From Sphaerochaeta sp. (GTDB taxonomy: Bacteria; Spirochaetota; Spirochaetia; Sphaerochaetales; Sphaerochaetaceae), in NCBI GenBank assembly GCA_018399495.1, contig JAGYOG010000007.1, positions 1 through 64,000 of the forward strand: a DNA stretch of 64,000 bases. Reading direction: 5' to 3'. The notes below the pieces were generated by a model. That model was not told where the DNA came from. It saw only the letters and a list, made by a program, of their open reading frames with translations, and did no database searches. Below, piece by piece: positions 35,577-44,578 of the stretch (position 1 is its first letter; each line of letters opens with the position of its first letter). Made by a program: the position numbers and the translations under genes.

Positions 35577-36479
35577 ATGGATGAATATGTTGTTGTGTTG
35601 CCAAAAGCCCGGGTACTAGGTCATTTTGCTGTGATCAGTACCATGACCTTTTGGGCGGTTACCTTTGTATCGACCAAGTTGCTTTTGGTTGCTTTTACTC
35701 CTGCCCAGGTTCTGATGATTCGTTCTCTTCTTGGTCTGTTTCTGCTCTTCTTGATAAATCCCAGAAGAGTTGAGTATGTCTCAGTCAAGGACCGGGCACT
35801 GGTGGCAGCAGCTGGAACAATGGGCATATTCCTGTATTACTATCTAGAGAATACCGCTCTGGTCTATACCAGTGCGAGCAATGTCGGGGTGATAGTAGCG
35901 ACAGCTCCGTTCTTTACCCTCTTGGCAACTCATTTTTTCTTGAAAGAAGATACTTTGAAGAAAAACTACTTTCTTGGTTTTATCATCTCCATGGCAGGGA
36001 TCATCCTGCTAACCGTTGGGGATGGGACTGGGCTGGATATTAATCCTTTTGGAGACTTTCTTGCTCTATTGGCAATTATGATGTGGGGTCTCTATACGGT
36101 ACTGACACGCTTGGTTGCACGTAGAGGGTACTCGAACCTTCTTGTAACAAGGGATATGTTCTTCTTTGCGCTCATTATCCAAGTGGTGGTATTGCTTATA
36201 GAGGGCAAGCCGTTTGACTTTCAGGCAGCCATATCTGCTCCCTATCTCTTTCATTTGCTGTTTCTGGGCTTTATTGCTTCTGCCTTCTGTTTTGTCTCTT
36301 GGAATTATGGCTTGCGTACCATTGGAGTAGTCAAGAGTTCGTTTTATCTCTATTTGAGCCCAATCATCACCATTGTGTTTGCTTCCTTGGTGCTTGGGGA
36401 GATTTTCACAGTCCTAGACGCCATTGGTACTGCCTTTACATTGGCAGGACTCTTGATCAGTGAATATCGAAGACGATAA
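35577..36479 (+). CDS. EamA-family (DMT) transporter
   Basis: The 300-residue protein has ten predicted membrane helices in two EamA repeats (FWAVTFVSTKLLL... and GLYTVLTRLVARRG...). It is probably a metabolite exporter; the substrate is unknown. Confidence 0.9.
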   Translation: MDEYVVVLPKARVLGHFAVISTMTFWAVTFVSTKLLLVAFTPAQVLMIRSLLGLFLLFLINPRRVEYVSVKDRALVAAAGTMGIFLYYYLENTALVYTSASNVGVIVATAPFFTLLATHFFLKEDTLKKNYFLGFIISMAGIILLTVGDGTGLDINPFGDFLALLAIMMWGLYTVLTRLVARRGYSNLLVTRDMFFFALIIQVVVLLIEGKPFDFQAAISAPYLFHLLFLGFIASAFCFVSWNYGLRTIGVVKSSFYLYLSPIITIVFASLVLGEIFTVLDAIGTAFTLAGLLISEYRRR

Positions 36480-36532
36480 ACACTTGCAAAACTACTATAC
36501 TGATGTTACCTTCTTCTTAGAGGAAACAGGGT

Positions 36533-37705
36533 ATGGATACACAAAGCAAGTTAGATATCTTGAGCCGTGATGCCCAATATGATTTAAGCTGTGCCTGTGG
36601 GACTAAAAATCCTGATGAACACCGGAAAAGGAATAGCAAAGGTAGTGGTTGGCTCTATCCCACAACAACCGCAAGTGGAGGACCGGGGATTATTCTCAAG
36701 ACCTTGTTGGGTAATCGTTGTACCAATGACTGTAAGTATTGTCCACTCAGAACAGGTCAAGATTTTCGTCCTGTGGCTCTGTCTCCTTCAGAGATGGCGT
36801 CCTTCTTCTATGATTTTCAGGCAAAAAGACCTCTGATTGGGTTGTTTCTCTCCAGTGCTGTCATGGGAGATGCCGGGCAGACCATGGAAATGCTGGTTTC
36901 TACTGCCAAAATCTTGAGAGAGCGTTATTTCTACAAGGGCTATATCCATTTGAAAATTATTCCAGGATCTTCCAAAGAGAGTATTGATGAGGCACTCAAG
37001 TATGCCAGTGCACTTTCCTTGAATATTGAAACACCAGGGGAACAGCATTTTACCAAGCTCACTGAGGCGAAGAACTATGCTCATGATATTTTGGAGCCTC
37101 TCAAGTATATTGCAAGCCAAACAGCAAAAGGTAGCCAATACCAACGAGTACATACTTCCAGTCAGTTCATAGTCGGAGCAAGCAATGAGTTGGATAAGGA
37201 AATCCTCTTCTATACAAGCAGGATGTACAAGGAGTTGCATGTGGGGCGACTCTATTTCAGTGCCTATCAACGAGGATTGGGAGATCCAACACTTCCGGGA
37301 GAGCAGGGAGCTGTCCCGCTTCAAGAACAACTGGAGCTTTTCGAGGAACTCCCAATGACTCCTCATCAGGATCAATGGCTACTGACACGGGAACACCGTC
37401 TCTACCAAGCCGACTGGCTTTTACGCACATATGGATTCAATTTTGAAGAATTATCCTTCGAAGAGGAGGGGAACCTCAGTCTGTATGAAGATCCAAAACT
37501 TGCTTGGGCAAAAGCAAATATCGATTTCTATCCGCTCTCGATCAAGCGTTCCCCAAAGGAAGCCTTGCTTAGGGTTCCTGGTCTTGGCCCAACGTATGTG
37601 AATTGGATCATCGATAAACGTCGTAATACGCCTATCTCCTGTCTTGAGGATCTACATCTTCCGTTCTCAACTTTGGAAAAAGCTCGCCCATTCATCACCA
37701 TGTAA
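36533..37705 (+). CDS. Radical SAM protein with helix-hairpin-helix (DNA repair/modification type)
   Basis: The 390-residue protein begins with a conserved LDILSRDAQYDLSCACG block, then the radical SAM motif CTNDCKYC (CxxxCxxC). It ends in a helix-hairpin-helix LLRVPGLGPTYVNWII. This matches the putative DNA-modification/repair radical SAM family that is commonly paired with a uracil-DNA-glycosylase-like protein. The partner is not next to it here. AGAGGAAACAGGG precedes the ATG. Confidence 0.88.
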   Translation: MDTQSKLDILSRDAQYDLSCACGTKNPDEHRKRNSKGSGWLYPTTTASGGPGIILKTLLGNRCTNDCKYCPLRTGQDFRPVALSPSEMASFFYDFQAKRPLIGLFLSSAVMGDAGQTMEMLVSTAKILRERYFYKGYIHLKIIPGSSKESIDEALKYASALSLNIETPGEQHFTKLTEAKNYAHDILEPLKYIASQTAKGSQYQRVHTSSQFIVGASNELDKEILFYTSRMYKELHVGRLYFSAYQRGLGDPTLPGEQGAVPLQEQLELFEELPMTPHQDQWLLTREHRLYQADWLLRTYGFNFEELSFEEEGNLSLYEDPKLAWAKANIDFYPLSIKRSPKEALLRVPGLGPTYVNWIIDKRRNTPISCLEDLHLPFSTLEKARPFITM

Positions 37706-37714
37706 AGAAAGGCC

Positions 37715-37743
37715 TTGTTGTCAGTTGTACAAATCCCTACAAT
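37715..37743 (+). promoter_or_regulatory. MFS gene promoter, probably leaderless
   Basis: TTGTTG (37715-37720), a 17-base spacer and TACAAT (37738-37743) end six bases before the ATG at 37750. Confidence 0.55.
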
Positions 37744-37749
37744 GCATCC

Positions 37750-38910
37750 ATGGTCAGTCTCTATGCATCATTCTTTTTTGTATATGCCATCATGGCTGTG
37801 GTCAATCCTTACCTGCAGGTGATGATAAGAAACCTTGGATACTCCCATGATCTTGTGGGGTTTCTCCTTGCCGTCTTTGAGACTGCTGGAATTGTGGGGC
37901 CCTTATTGGTTGCCAGTCGTGTTGACAAGTTCGAATCAAGCAAAAATACAATACTCTTCTGTGCCGTTTTGTCCGCCTTGGGTATAGTGTTGTTGATGGT
38001 TTCCACTTCCATCTGGATGACGATGTTTGCGTTGATACTACTGGCCTTTTTTTTCCGGTCTCTGGTTCCTATCATCGATAGCTATGCGAATAACCGATTA
38101 AATGGAGATTCACAGAAATATACATTACTGAGAAGTGGTGGAACGATTGGGTTTGTGCTTTTCTCATTGTTGCTGGCTGTGACCCACAGGCCTGATCTTA
38201 CCAGCAATAGCAATATTGGTTTTCATGCCTTAGGGGCATTTTTTCTTTTTGCACTTCCTGTATTGGCTTGGAAGAAGGAGCCCAAACGGCCAAAGATACC
38301 CCGTACTGTTTCAACCCAGGAAGAGGGCAGGTGGTACGACCTTGCTTTTTTGGTCGGCTTGGTGATCATAGGTTTGAATCGGATCAGCATGTCTTCCATT
38401 GCCAGTTTCTTCTCTTTGTATTTAGTGGAAGAGTTGGGGGTAAATGCAATCAGCTTGATGAACGCAATTGCAGCGGGCAGTGAGTTTGGTGCTCTGATTC
38501 TTGCAGGCTATCTCTTGCAGAGAAAGAAGGTGCTTCCTGTTCAGTTGCTGATGATCAGCAGTGGTGCTATGGTAGTTCGTTTACTCATCTATGCACTGGT
38601 CCCGACCTTTGGTGGTGCATTGGTAGCTCAGTTCCTTCATAGTCTTTGCTATGGCTTCTTTCATCCGGCTGCAATCTTTCTGGTTGCTCGTAGGGTGCGG
38701 CGTTCTCACAGGACGCTCGGTATGTCGATGTATGTTTCGCTTGGAATAGGATTACCTACGGTACTAGGTTCTAGTCTAGGTGGTCTCATTCTGGAGCAGT
38801 TTGGATATCGTGTGCTGTTCATGGGATATTCCCTGTTTGCACTAGCATCGGTTATGGTAGGTCTTGCCAATTATAAACTCATGACTTCAAAGACACTTGA
38901 AACTATATGA
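37750..38910 (+). CDS. MFS transporter
   Basis: The 386-residue protein has 12 hydrophobic segments and MFS-type loops. It resembles the small PPP/sugar-like branch of the superfamily. The substrate is unknown. It has no SD sequence and is read from the promoter that abuts its start. Confidence 0.85.
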   Translation: MVSLYASFFFVYAIMAVVNPYLQVMIRNLGYSHDLVGFLLAVFETAGIVGPLLVASRVDKFESSKNTILFCAVLSALGIVLLMVSTSIWMTMFALILLAFFFRSLVPIIDSYANNRLNGDSQKYTLLRSGGTIGFVLFSLLLAVTHRPDLTSNSNIGFHALGAFFLFALPVLAWKKEPKRPKIPRTVSTQEEGRWYDLAFLVGLVIIGLNRISMSSIASFFSLYLVEELGVNAISLMNAIAAGSEFGALILAGYLLQRKKVLPVQLLMISSGAMVVRLLIYALVPTFGGALVAQFLHSLCYGFFHPAAIFLVARRVRRSHRTLGMSMYVSLGIGLPTVLGSSLGGLILEQFGYRVLFMGYSLFALASVMVGLANYKLMTSKTLETI

Positions 38911-38939
38911 TTTGGTTGTACAAACGCAGGGAGCGAAGT

Positions 38940-38968
38940 TTGAATGAGTGAGAAAGGTGTGATATGCT
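38940..38968 (+). promoter_or_regulatory. Promoter of the repeat-protein gene
   Basis: TTGAAT (38940-38945), a 17-base spacer and TATGCT (38963-38968) precede a ribosome site GAGGAGAGG. Confidence 0.55.
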
Positions 38969-38989
38969 CTACTATGAGGAGAGGCAACA

Positions 38990-40834
38990 GTGAAAACCAG
39001 TGAGGGTTGGGATTTACTTTCCATTGGGGAGATTTCGACTGAGAAAGTGCAGAGGAATCTCAGGGAAATCTCCGTGTTTCTTTCCAATGATATCCGAAAT
39101 ATCAAGGATATTGTTTTTCAATACCACCCGTTGGAGGTGGTGAAATTTGCATTCTGGGAGCAACATAGAATCTTGCGAAAAAAGAATTCTGACTTCTTCG
39201 CACAGCAAGTTGCTTCCCGCTTGGTCTCCTATCTTTCAAGCCTGCTGCCGTACTGGCCTAACCCTTATGCACAAGATGGTGAGATTAAGCCAAAAGATTG
39301 GAAGCGAGTGAACCAACTCTTTGATGATCTCTGCAAGAAGAGCATTCGCTATGTTGACAATTACACCTTGCTGTTACGTGGCCAAAATATGTTTGCTTCT
39401 GATGATGAGATGCTAGTTTTTCAGGAAGAAGCAAGTGATTTCTGTCTTCCCCCCATACCTGACCAAGAATTATTGCAACAGAAATTGATTGCTTTGCAAT
39501 ATCAGTTGCAACCTTTCAATGTTCTGATTAATCAAGTATTTCCTGCAAAGCTGGATGGGCTACTTTCTGTTTTTTTGCAATTGTCTAAGCGGGCCTTTGA
39601 GGGGATTGCTTCCCTGCTCGAGGACAACGCAACATTTAAGCAGGCGAGTATGTTGCAGCTTGAGGTGCTCAAGAGCCGTGGAGAACCTGTTGATGACCTG
39701 GAATCGGTCATGAATAGGATTATCAAGGAACAGGGCTGGGAGTCTTGGGTAGAAAGCATTGTTGATCGCCGTGATAAGTTTCTTCTTTTTGACGTGCTTG
39801 GTGATACAAATCTCAATGAGCGTGATGCATATTTGCTCTCTCTTGCCTTATCCTCAAAAGACTATGAGGAGTTGAGCCATTTACTGAGTGACGGTTTGGA
39901 TAGTGATGAGTTCCCATTTATCCGTGAGAATGCATCTTACTACTGTTTTGTTGGTCATTCCTTGCTTGATAGAGCCTACGGGTATATCAAGAGAGCTGTC
40001 TGCGCGCAAGATGAAGAACTTGAGAGGCAGTGGAACACCATCGAGTCCGAAAAGCGGAGTCTGGTGCCGGTGACCTTTTTCACTGCAATGTTGGGCACGC
40101 TGAATTATACTTCTAATGTAGAATTTCAGAATGGATATCTTGATGCTCTCTATGAAAATGACGAGAAACAGGTTGTGGTTCAGGTTCCTTCCAGCCATGG
40201 AGGGGAGGTTGATAAAAACCCATTTCATGATTCTGAGAAATATGTCCACAATGTACAGAAAACCATCATGGCGAGTAATCTTGCCCAAGCTCATTCTGCT
40301 ATTTCAGTGATCATAGATACCAAGCATTCTACACTCTATCCTTTAGAAGTTCAGACGGGTGTGTTGAGACTTTCGTTTCTACAGCTTGCAAACCTTGCAT
40401 CCAGTTGGGAAGGGGTTTCAGAACTCAAGGAGTTGTTGGGGCTTTCTCCTTTTGCAGGAGTACATCATCATGACAGTACTGAGGAAGAGAGTGATATTCC
40501 CTCAGAAGATGATATTCCCTCAGAAGATGATATTCCCTCAGAAGATGATATTCCCTCAGAAGATGATATTCCCTCAGAAGATGATATTCCCTCAGAAGAT
40601 GATATTCCTCAGAAGATGATATTCCACTCAGAAGATGATATTCCCTCAGAAGATGATATTCCCTCAGAAGATGATATTCCCTCAGAAGATGATATTCCCT
40701 CAGAAGATGATATTCCCTCAGAAGATGATATTCCCTCAGAAGATGATATTCCCTCAGAAGATGATATTCCCTCAGAAGATGATATTCCCTCAGAAGATGA
40801 TATTCCCTCAGAAGATATTCCCTCGAGAAGATGA
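38990..40834 (+). CDS. Acidic EDDIPS-repeat protein, 5' part of a broken gene
   Basis: From a GTG with GAGGAGAGG upstream, the frame gives 614 residues. The first ~500 are a globular, mostly helical domain of unknown family, including DNYTLLLRGQNMFASDDE and DVLGDTNLNERDAYLLSL. After STEEESD begins a run of six-residue units EDDIPS. A one-base insertion in the repeat (near 40825) ends this frame at 40834 in SRR. The original protein must have continued through the array to about 42602, some 1200 residues. No signal peptide is seen, so the protein is probably cytoplasmic. Confidence 0.75.
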   Translation: MKTSEGWDLLSIGEISTEKVQRNLREISVFLSNDIRNIKDIVFQYHPLEVVKFAFWEQHRILRKKNSDFFAQQVASRLVSYLSSLLPYWPNPYAQDGEIKPKDWKRVNQLFDDLCKKSIRYVDNYTLLLRGQNMFASDDEMLVFQEEASDFCLPPIPDQELLQQKLIALQYQLQPFNVLINQVFPAKLDGLLSVFLQLSKRAFEGIASLLEDNATFKQASMLQLEVLKSRGEPVDDLESVMNRIIKEQGWESWVESIVDRRDKFLLFDVLGDTNLNERDAYLLSLALSSKDYEELSHLLSDGLDSDEFPFIRENASYYCFVGHSLLDRAYGYIKRAVCAQDEELERQWNTIESEKRSLVPVTFFTAMLGTLNYTSNVEFQNGYLDALYENDEKQVVVQVPSSHGGEVDKNPFHDSEKYVHNVQKTIMASNLAQAHSAISVIIDTKHSTLYPLEVQTGVLRLSFLQLANLASSWEGVSELKELLGLSPFAGVHHHDSTEEESDIPSEDDIPSEDDIPSEDDIPSEDDIPSEDDIPSEDDIPQKMIFHSEDDIPSEDDIPSEDDIPSEDDIPSEDDIPSEDDIPSEDDIPSEDDIPSEDDIPSEDDIPSEDIPSRR

Positions 40835-41237
40835 TATTCCCTCAGAAAGATGATATTCCCTCAGAAGATGATATTCCCTCAGAAGATGATATTCCCTCAG
40901 AAGATGATATTCCCTCAGAAGATGATATTCCTCAGAAGATGATATTCCTCAGAAGATGATATTCCCTCAGAAGATGATATTCCCTCAGAAGATGATATTC
41001 CCTCAGAAGATGATATTCCCTCAGGAAGATGATATTCCCTCAGAAGATGATATTCCCTCAGAAGATGATATTCCCTCAGAAGATGATATTCCCTCAGAAG
41101 ATGATATTCCCTCCAGAGATGATATTCCCTCAGAAGATGATATTCCCTCAGAAGATGATATTCCCTCAGAAGATGATATTCCCTCAGAAGATGATATTCC
41201 CTCAGAAGATGATATTCCCTCAGAAGATGATATTCCC
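40505..41237 (+). repeat. Tandem array of an 18-bp unit (EDDIPS), about 40 copies
   Basis: The unit GAAGATGATATTCCCTCA recurs almost without change. Irregular units carry one-base losses (ATTCCTCAG, at about 40608, 40930 and 40948), one-base gains (ATTCCACTC, CTCGAGAAG, CAGAAAGAT, CAGGAAGAT), a loss of GAT and a substitution CCTCCAGAG. The sum leaves the downstream frame +1 from the start. Copy-number change alone would keep frame, since 18 is a multiple of three. Confidence 0.95.
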
Positions 41238-41711
41238 TTTACAGGTGCATCGTACTTCACTACAGGTAATGAATCTGAAGAAGATGAGAGTGAATCTGAT
41301 GAGTATGAAACTGCAGGGGAAATTGTATCTGGAAGTGAGCGGCCAAGTCTTTTTGATCTTGATGAAGAATATATTCGACATTTTCTGGAGATACTGACCA
41401 AGACAATGAGAATGATGAGTATGAAACGGAAGCCTATTGTATTATTGATGATGCGACATACTCAATGATGTGAACTATGAAGAAGATGATTTTCTAGTTA
41501 CAGCTGACGCTGACATGGAAGATGAAAACTGCAGAAGACGAGATGTTTCATGCAAACTATACGAGTGATGAAGATGATGAGCATGATTTTGAGAGATGCT
41601 TGCTTGGAGGAAGATGATGATGAGGATACCGTTCCTTCCAACCCTTTTTCCTTTTTTGGCCATCTCTCAAATATCGTAAAAGGTGTAGATGACGGGTTAG
41701 TTCCCTCTCAG
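41238..41711 (+). pseudogene. Bridge segment of the repeat-protein gene, frameshifted
   Basis: The acidic sequence continues in successive frames: GASYFTTGNESEEDESESDE and SGSERPSLFDLDEEYI, then NENDEYETEAYCIIDDATY, NYEEDDFLVTADADMEDEN, EMFHANYTSDEDDEHDFE and CLEEDDDEDTVPSN. At least three further indels are needed to join them. The same low-complexity acidic style across frames shows these were one coding region. Confidence 0.7.
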
Positions 41712-42602
41712 GAAGAGGTTCCTGCTGAGGAAGAGGTTCCTGCTGAGGAAGAGGTTCCTGCTGAGGAAGAGGTTCCTGCTGAGGAAGAGGTTCCTGCTGA
41801 GGAAGAGGTTCCTATTGAGGAAGAGGTTCCTATTGAGGAAGAGGTTCCTATTGAGGAAGAGGTTCCTATTGAGGAAGAGGTTCCTATTGAGGAAGAGGTT
41901 CCTATTGAGGAAGAGAAACCCTTTCACCCAGATAATCGGCTTGCTCTCCCTCCTGAATATAGAAAACAAGAAAAGGATGAGTCTAAATCATCAGAAGGTG
42001 AAGAAGAGGAAATTGCGGATGAATCTACAGGTATCCCTCGTTTCCTACTTGCAGATACCATAGCCAAGACAGGAGAAAAACCTCAACCACAGAAAAAAAC
42101 TGAGCAGAAGCTGGAACTTACAGGCTTGCAGCAAGAAAAGGGCACAAGCCCAATGGATGGTAATCTGCCGTCTACACTCCGAGAGATCTTGGAAAGATTG
42201 AACCCTGACTGGGAGAATGAGAAGCCTTTTATGTCATTCTGCATGCAGGCTGAGGCGCAACTATTGATGGGCACTGCTGGTTTGATTGAACAAGCAAGGC
42301 AAGCTCAGCTGAATGATAAGAAAGATAAGATGTTCACCATCCCAGGATTTGATATTACTGTAGTCTTGATGGCTAAAAAAGGTGATGTGCTACGCGTTTG
42401 GGACCGAAAGAAGAATATTGGAGCTATCATGTATACCCAGAAGAAGACCACATGGAATGTTTTGTATCTCGAATACAACTCAAGTGGGAAACTCCTAGAA
42501 GCAGAAGAACAAGTCATTCGCTATGAAGATTTTTCTCAAGCAGACTGGAAATTCGTAGTTAATTTGGGTAATAGGATACTTGAGAAGAAGCAATTGAGAT
42601 GA
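41550..42602 (+). CDS. 3' part of the repeat-protein gene
   Basis: This open frame encodes 350 residues, of which the first 16 or so are probably out of frame. It has the second repeat array, a Glu/Lys-rich linker and a C-terminal domain of about 130 residues (REILERLNPDWENEKPFMSF to the end). That domain contains FDITVVLMAKKGDVLRVWDR, a beta-rich pattern I do not recognise. Its stop overlaps the ATG of the next gene (ATGA), so the two were an operon. Confidence 0.65.
   Translation: MQTIRVMKMMSMILRDACLEEDDDEDTVPSNPFSFFGHLSNIVKGVDDGLVPSQEEVPAEEEVPAEEEVPAEEEVPAEEEVPAEEEVPIEEEVPIEEEVPIEEEVPIEEEVPIEEEVPIEEEKPFHPDNRLALPPEYRKQEKDESKSSEGEEEEIADESTGIPRFLLADTIAKTGEKPQPQKKTEQKLELTGLQQEKGTSPMDGNLPSTLREILERLNPDWENEKPFMSFCMQAEAQLLMGTAGLIEQARQAQLNDKKDKMFTIPGFDITVVLMAKKGDVLRVWDRKKNIGAIMYTQKKTTWNVLYLEYNSSGKLLEAEEQVIRYEDFSQADWKFVVNLGNRILEKKQLR
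41712..41909 (+). repeat. Second 18-bp tandem array (EEVPAE x5, EEVPIE x6)
   Basis: Eleven units of GAAGAGGTTCCTGCTGAG, the last six with ATT for GCT, run without indels. The unit length equals that of the first array, and both are acidic with a proline, suggesting one selective theme. Confidence 0.95.
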
Positions 42603-43397
42603 ATCAAGAAAAACACATAGCACACCACCTTGATGTTGCCCTAAGAGTAGCCAAATCAGCTGGATTGCTGGTACTTAAAGCTGGAACAGCAAAACATATT
42701 TCAGTAAGAAATAAGCAAAAGAATGATTTTGTTACTGAGACTGATCAAGTAGCTGAACACCACATCATTGGGATACTCAAAGAACATTTTCCTGATGATG
42801 CGATTTTTGGGGAAGAGAGCGGGAAAACTGGAACCCTTGAAATAGGTCGTTGGGTTATCAATCCCATAGATGGTACAACCAATTTCTTTCGTTCCATTCC
42901 TGATTATACCATCAGTATTGCTTGGGAAATTGGAACCTGTCAAACCTTTGATCGGAGTAGTATATAACCCAAGGCAACAAGAGCTTTTTTGGGCAAGCAA
43001 AGGTAACGGAGCTTTTCTGAATGGTAGACAGATCAGAGTAAGTGATATTCTTGATGTTTCTAAAGCCTTGTTGGTTTGTGTGCCTCCCCATCGTCGTCAT
43101 GATCTTGCTGATGAATTCTTTATAATATCCAAACGAATTTTTTTTGCCACCAGCGACTTTCGATCTCTCGGTTCTTGTGCTTTGGAACTCTCCTATATCG
43201 CAGCAGGGAGACTCGATGGATATTTTGAACGCTGTCTAAGCTACTATGATCTTGCAGCAGGAATGCTCATCGTTCAAGAAGCGGGTGGCAAGGTGGATGG
43301 AGCTGATTCAATGCAACCTTTTACTGATGAGCGGTGCGATCTTGTAGCCTCAAATGGCTTGATACAAGATTGGATTTTGCATATTGTGCATACATGA
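42599..43397 (+). pseudogene. Inositol-monophosphatase-family gene with a frameshift
   Basis: The first part to about residue 110 carries the metal-binding motifs GEESG and NPIDGTTNFFRSIPDYTIS. Near 42930 the frame changes, and the second part continues EPVKPLIGVVYNPRQQELF to LSYYDLAAGMLIVQEAGGKV. Together they make a normal-length family member (about 265 residues). The break may be a real mutation or a base-calling error. The gene overlaps its upstream neighbour by ATGA and the next gene likewise. Confidence 0.85.
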
Positions 43398-44038
43398 ACT
43401 TCAAACTTGCTATTTTTGATCTTGATGGGACACTTATGAACACCTCTCCTGGGATATTCGCATCGGCTAATGCAACGGTAGAAAAATTGGGGTTGCCTCC
43501 AGAACATGATGTGACCCAGCTGAGTAAATTTATTGGACCTCCTATTACACAGTGCTTTGTAAAAGTGTACAACCTTGAACCTTCACTGATTGATGAAGCG
43601 ATTTCTCTCTATCGTATAGAATATAATACCCACGGACGTTTTAACGCCCAACCATACTCAGGTATTCCCCAACTTTTATCTGCCTTGAAAAAGAAAGGAT
43701 ATCTTCTTGCTGTAGGAACCTTGAAATATGAACTATTGGCAAAACAAATGATAGACCACTTCAATCTTGATGGGTATTTTGACTCCATTAGGGGATCAGA
43801 TCTAGATTCAACCCTCTCAAAAGCAGATATTGTCAATAAAGTACTCGAGGATCTTGCCATAGAGGCAAAGGATGCTGTGCTCATTGGGGACACCTTCCAC
43901 GACCAGAAAGGTGCGAAAGAGGCAAATGTACCCTTTATAGCAGTGGACTGGGGGTTCGGATTTCCCAAGGGGCATCCAAAGGATGAGACAATCTTAGCAG
44001 TAGTGCGAAGCCCTGAAGAGCTCCTCTCATTACTATAA
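43394..44038 (+). CDS. HAD-family phosphatase, phosphoglycolate-phosphatase-like
   Basis: The 214-residue protein starts MNFKLAIFDLDGTLMN, carrying the DxDGT nucleophile motif. A later LIGDTFHDQKGAKEAN is the metal-binding motif, and the cap domain is C1-type. The substrate is unknown. The ATG overlaps the stop of the phosphatase gene before it. Confidence 0.9.
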   Translation: MNFKLAIFDLDGTLMNTSPGIFASANATVEKLGLPPEHDVTQLSKFIGPPITQCFVKVYNLEPSLIDEAISLYRIEYNTHGRFNAQPYSGIPQLLSALKKKGYLLAVGTLKYELLAKQMIDHFNLDGYFDSIRGSDLDSTLSKADIVNKVLEDLAIEAKDAVLIGDTFHDQKGAKEANVPFIAVDWGFGFPKGHPKDETILAVVRSPEELLSLL

Positions 44039-44168
44039 GGAAAAGGTTTTTTCCCCTTACACAATGCATTCTTTCTCATTTTATGATACGCTGTATTGGT
44101 CAGTAGTTTTATCTGCAAAGAGACGAATGAAAAATATATCTTTTATAGAAATGAGGAGAATATACAGT

Positions 44169-44564
44169 ATGATGTTACAATTGAAAAAATCACAGGTATC
44201 TACAGCCAATGCCCCTGCAGCCATCGGCCCATACAGTCAGGCTGTTATTGCTGGCCCTTTCGTTTTTACCAGTGGACAGCTCCCTGTTGATCCAAAAACC
44301 AATGAATTGGTAGGTGGGGATGCAGCAAATCAGGCAAAGCAGATCTTTGAAAACTTAAAGGCAGTGCTAGCAGAAGCTCAAACCGATCTTTCCAAGGTTG
44401 TCAAGGCAACTGTGTTCTTGAAGAATATGGATGACTTTGGTGCAGTCAATGAAGTATATGCCTCCTATTTTGGAGAAGGAATTCTTCCCGCTCGTTCAGC
44501 AGTCCAGGTAGCAAAACTACCCAAGGATGTTTCTGTAGAAATTGAAATGATTGCCTTGGCATAA
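44169..44564 (+). CDS. ridA: RidA-family enamine/imine deaminase
   Basis: The product of about 131 residues hydrolyses reactive 2-aminoacrylate-type intermediates. Motifs: APAAIGPYSQAV, GPFVFTSGQLPVDP and the catalytic-region ARSAVQVAKLPK. GAGGAG lies 10 bases upstream of the ATG pair at 44169; the frame is open from 44064. Confidence 0.94.
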   Translation: MMLQLKKSQVSTANAPAAIGPYSQAVIAGPFVFTSGQLPVDPKTNELVGGDAANQAKQIFENLKAVLAEAQTDLSKVVKATVFLKNMDDFGAVNEVYASYFGEGILPARSAVQVAKLPKDVSVEIEMIALA

Positions 44565-44578
44565 CTAAAGGGAAAACC

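Noticed and set aside
40505-41237. The 18-bp array as a CRISPR
   Set aside because: Units are directly joined without spacers and encode EDDIPS in frame; it is a coding tandem repeat.
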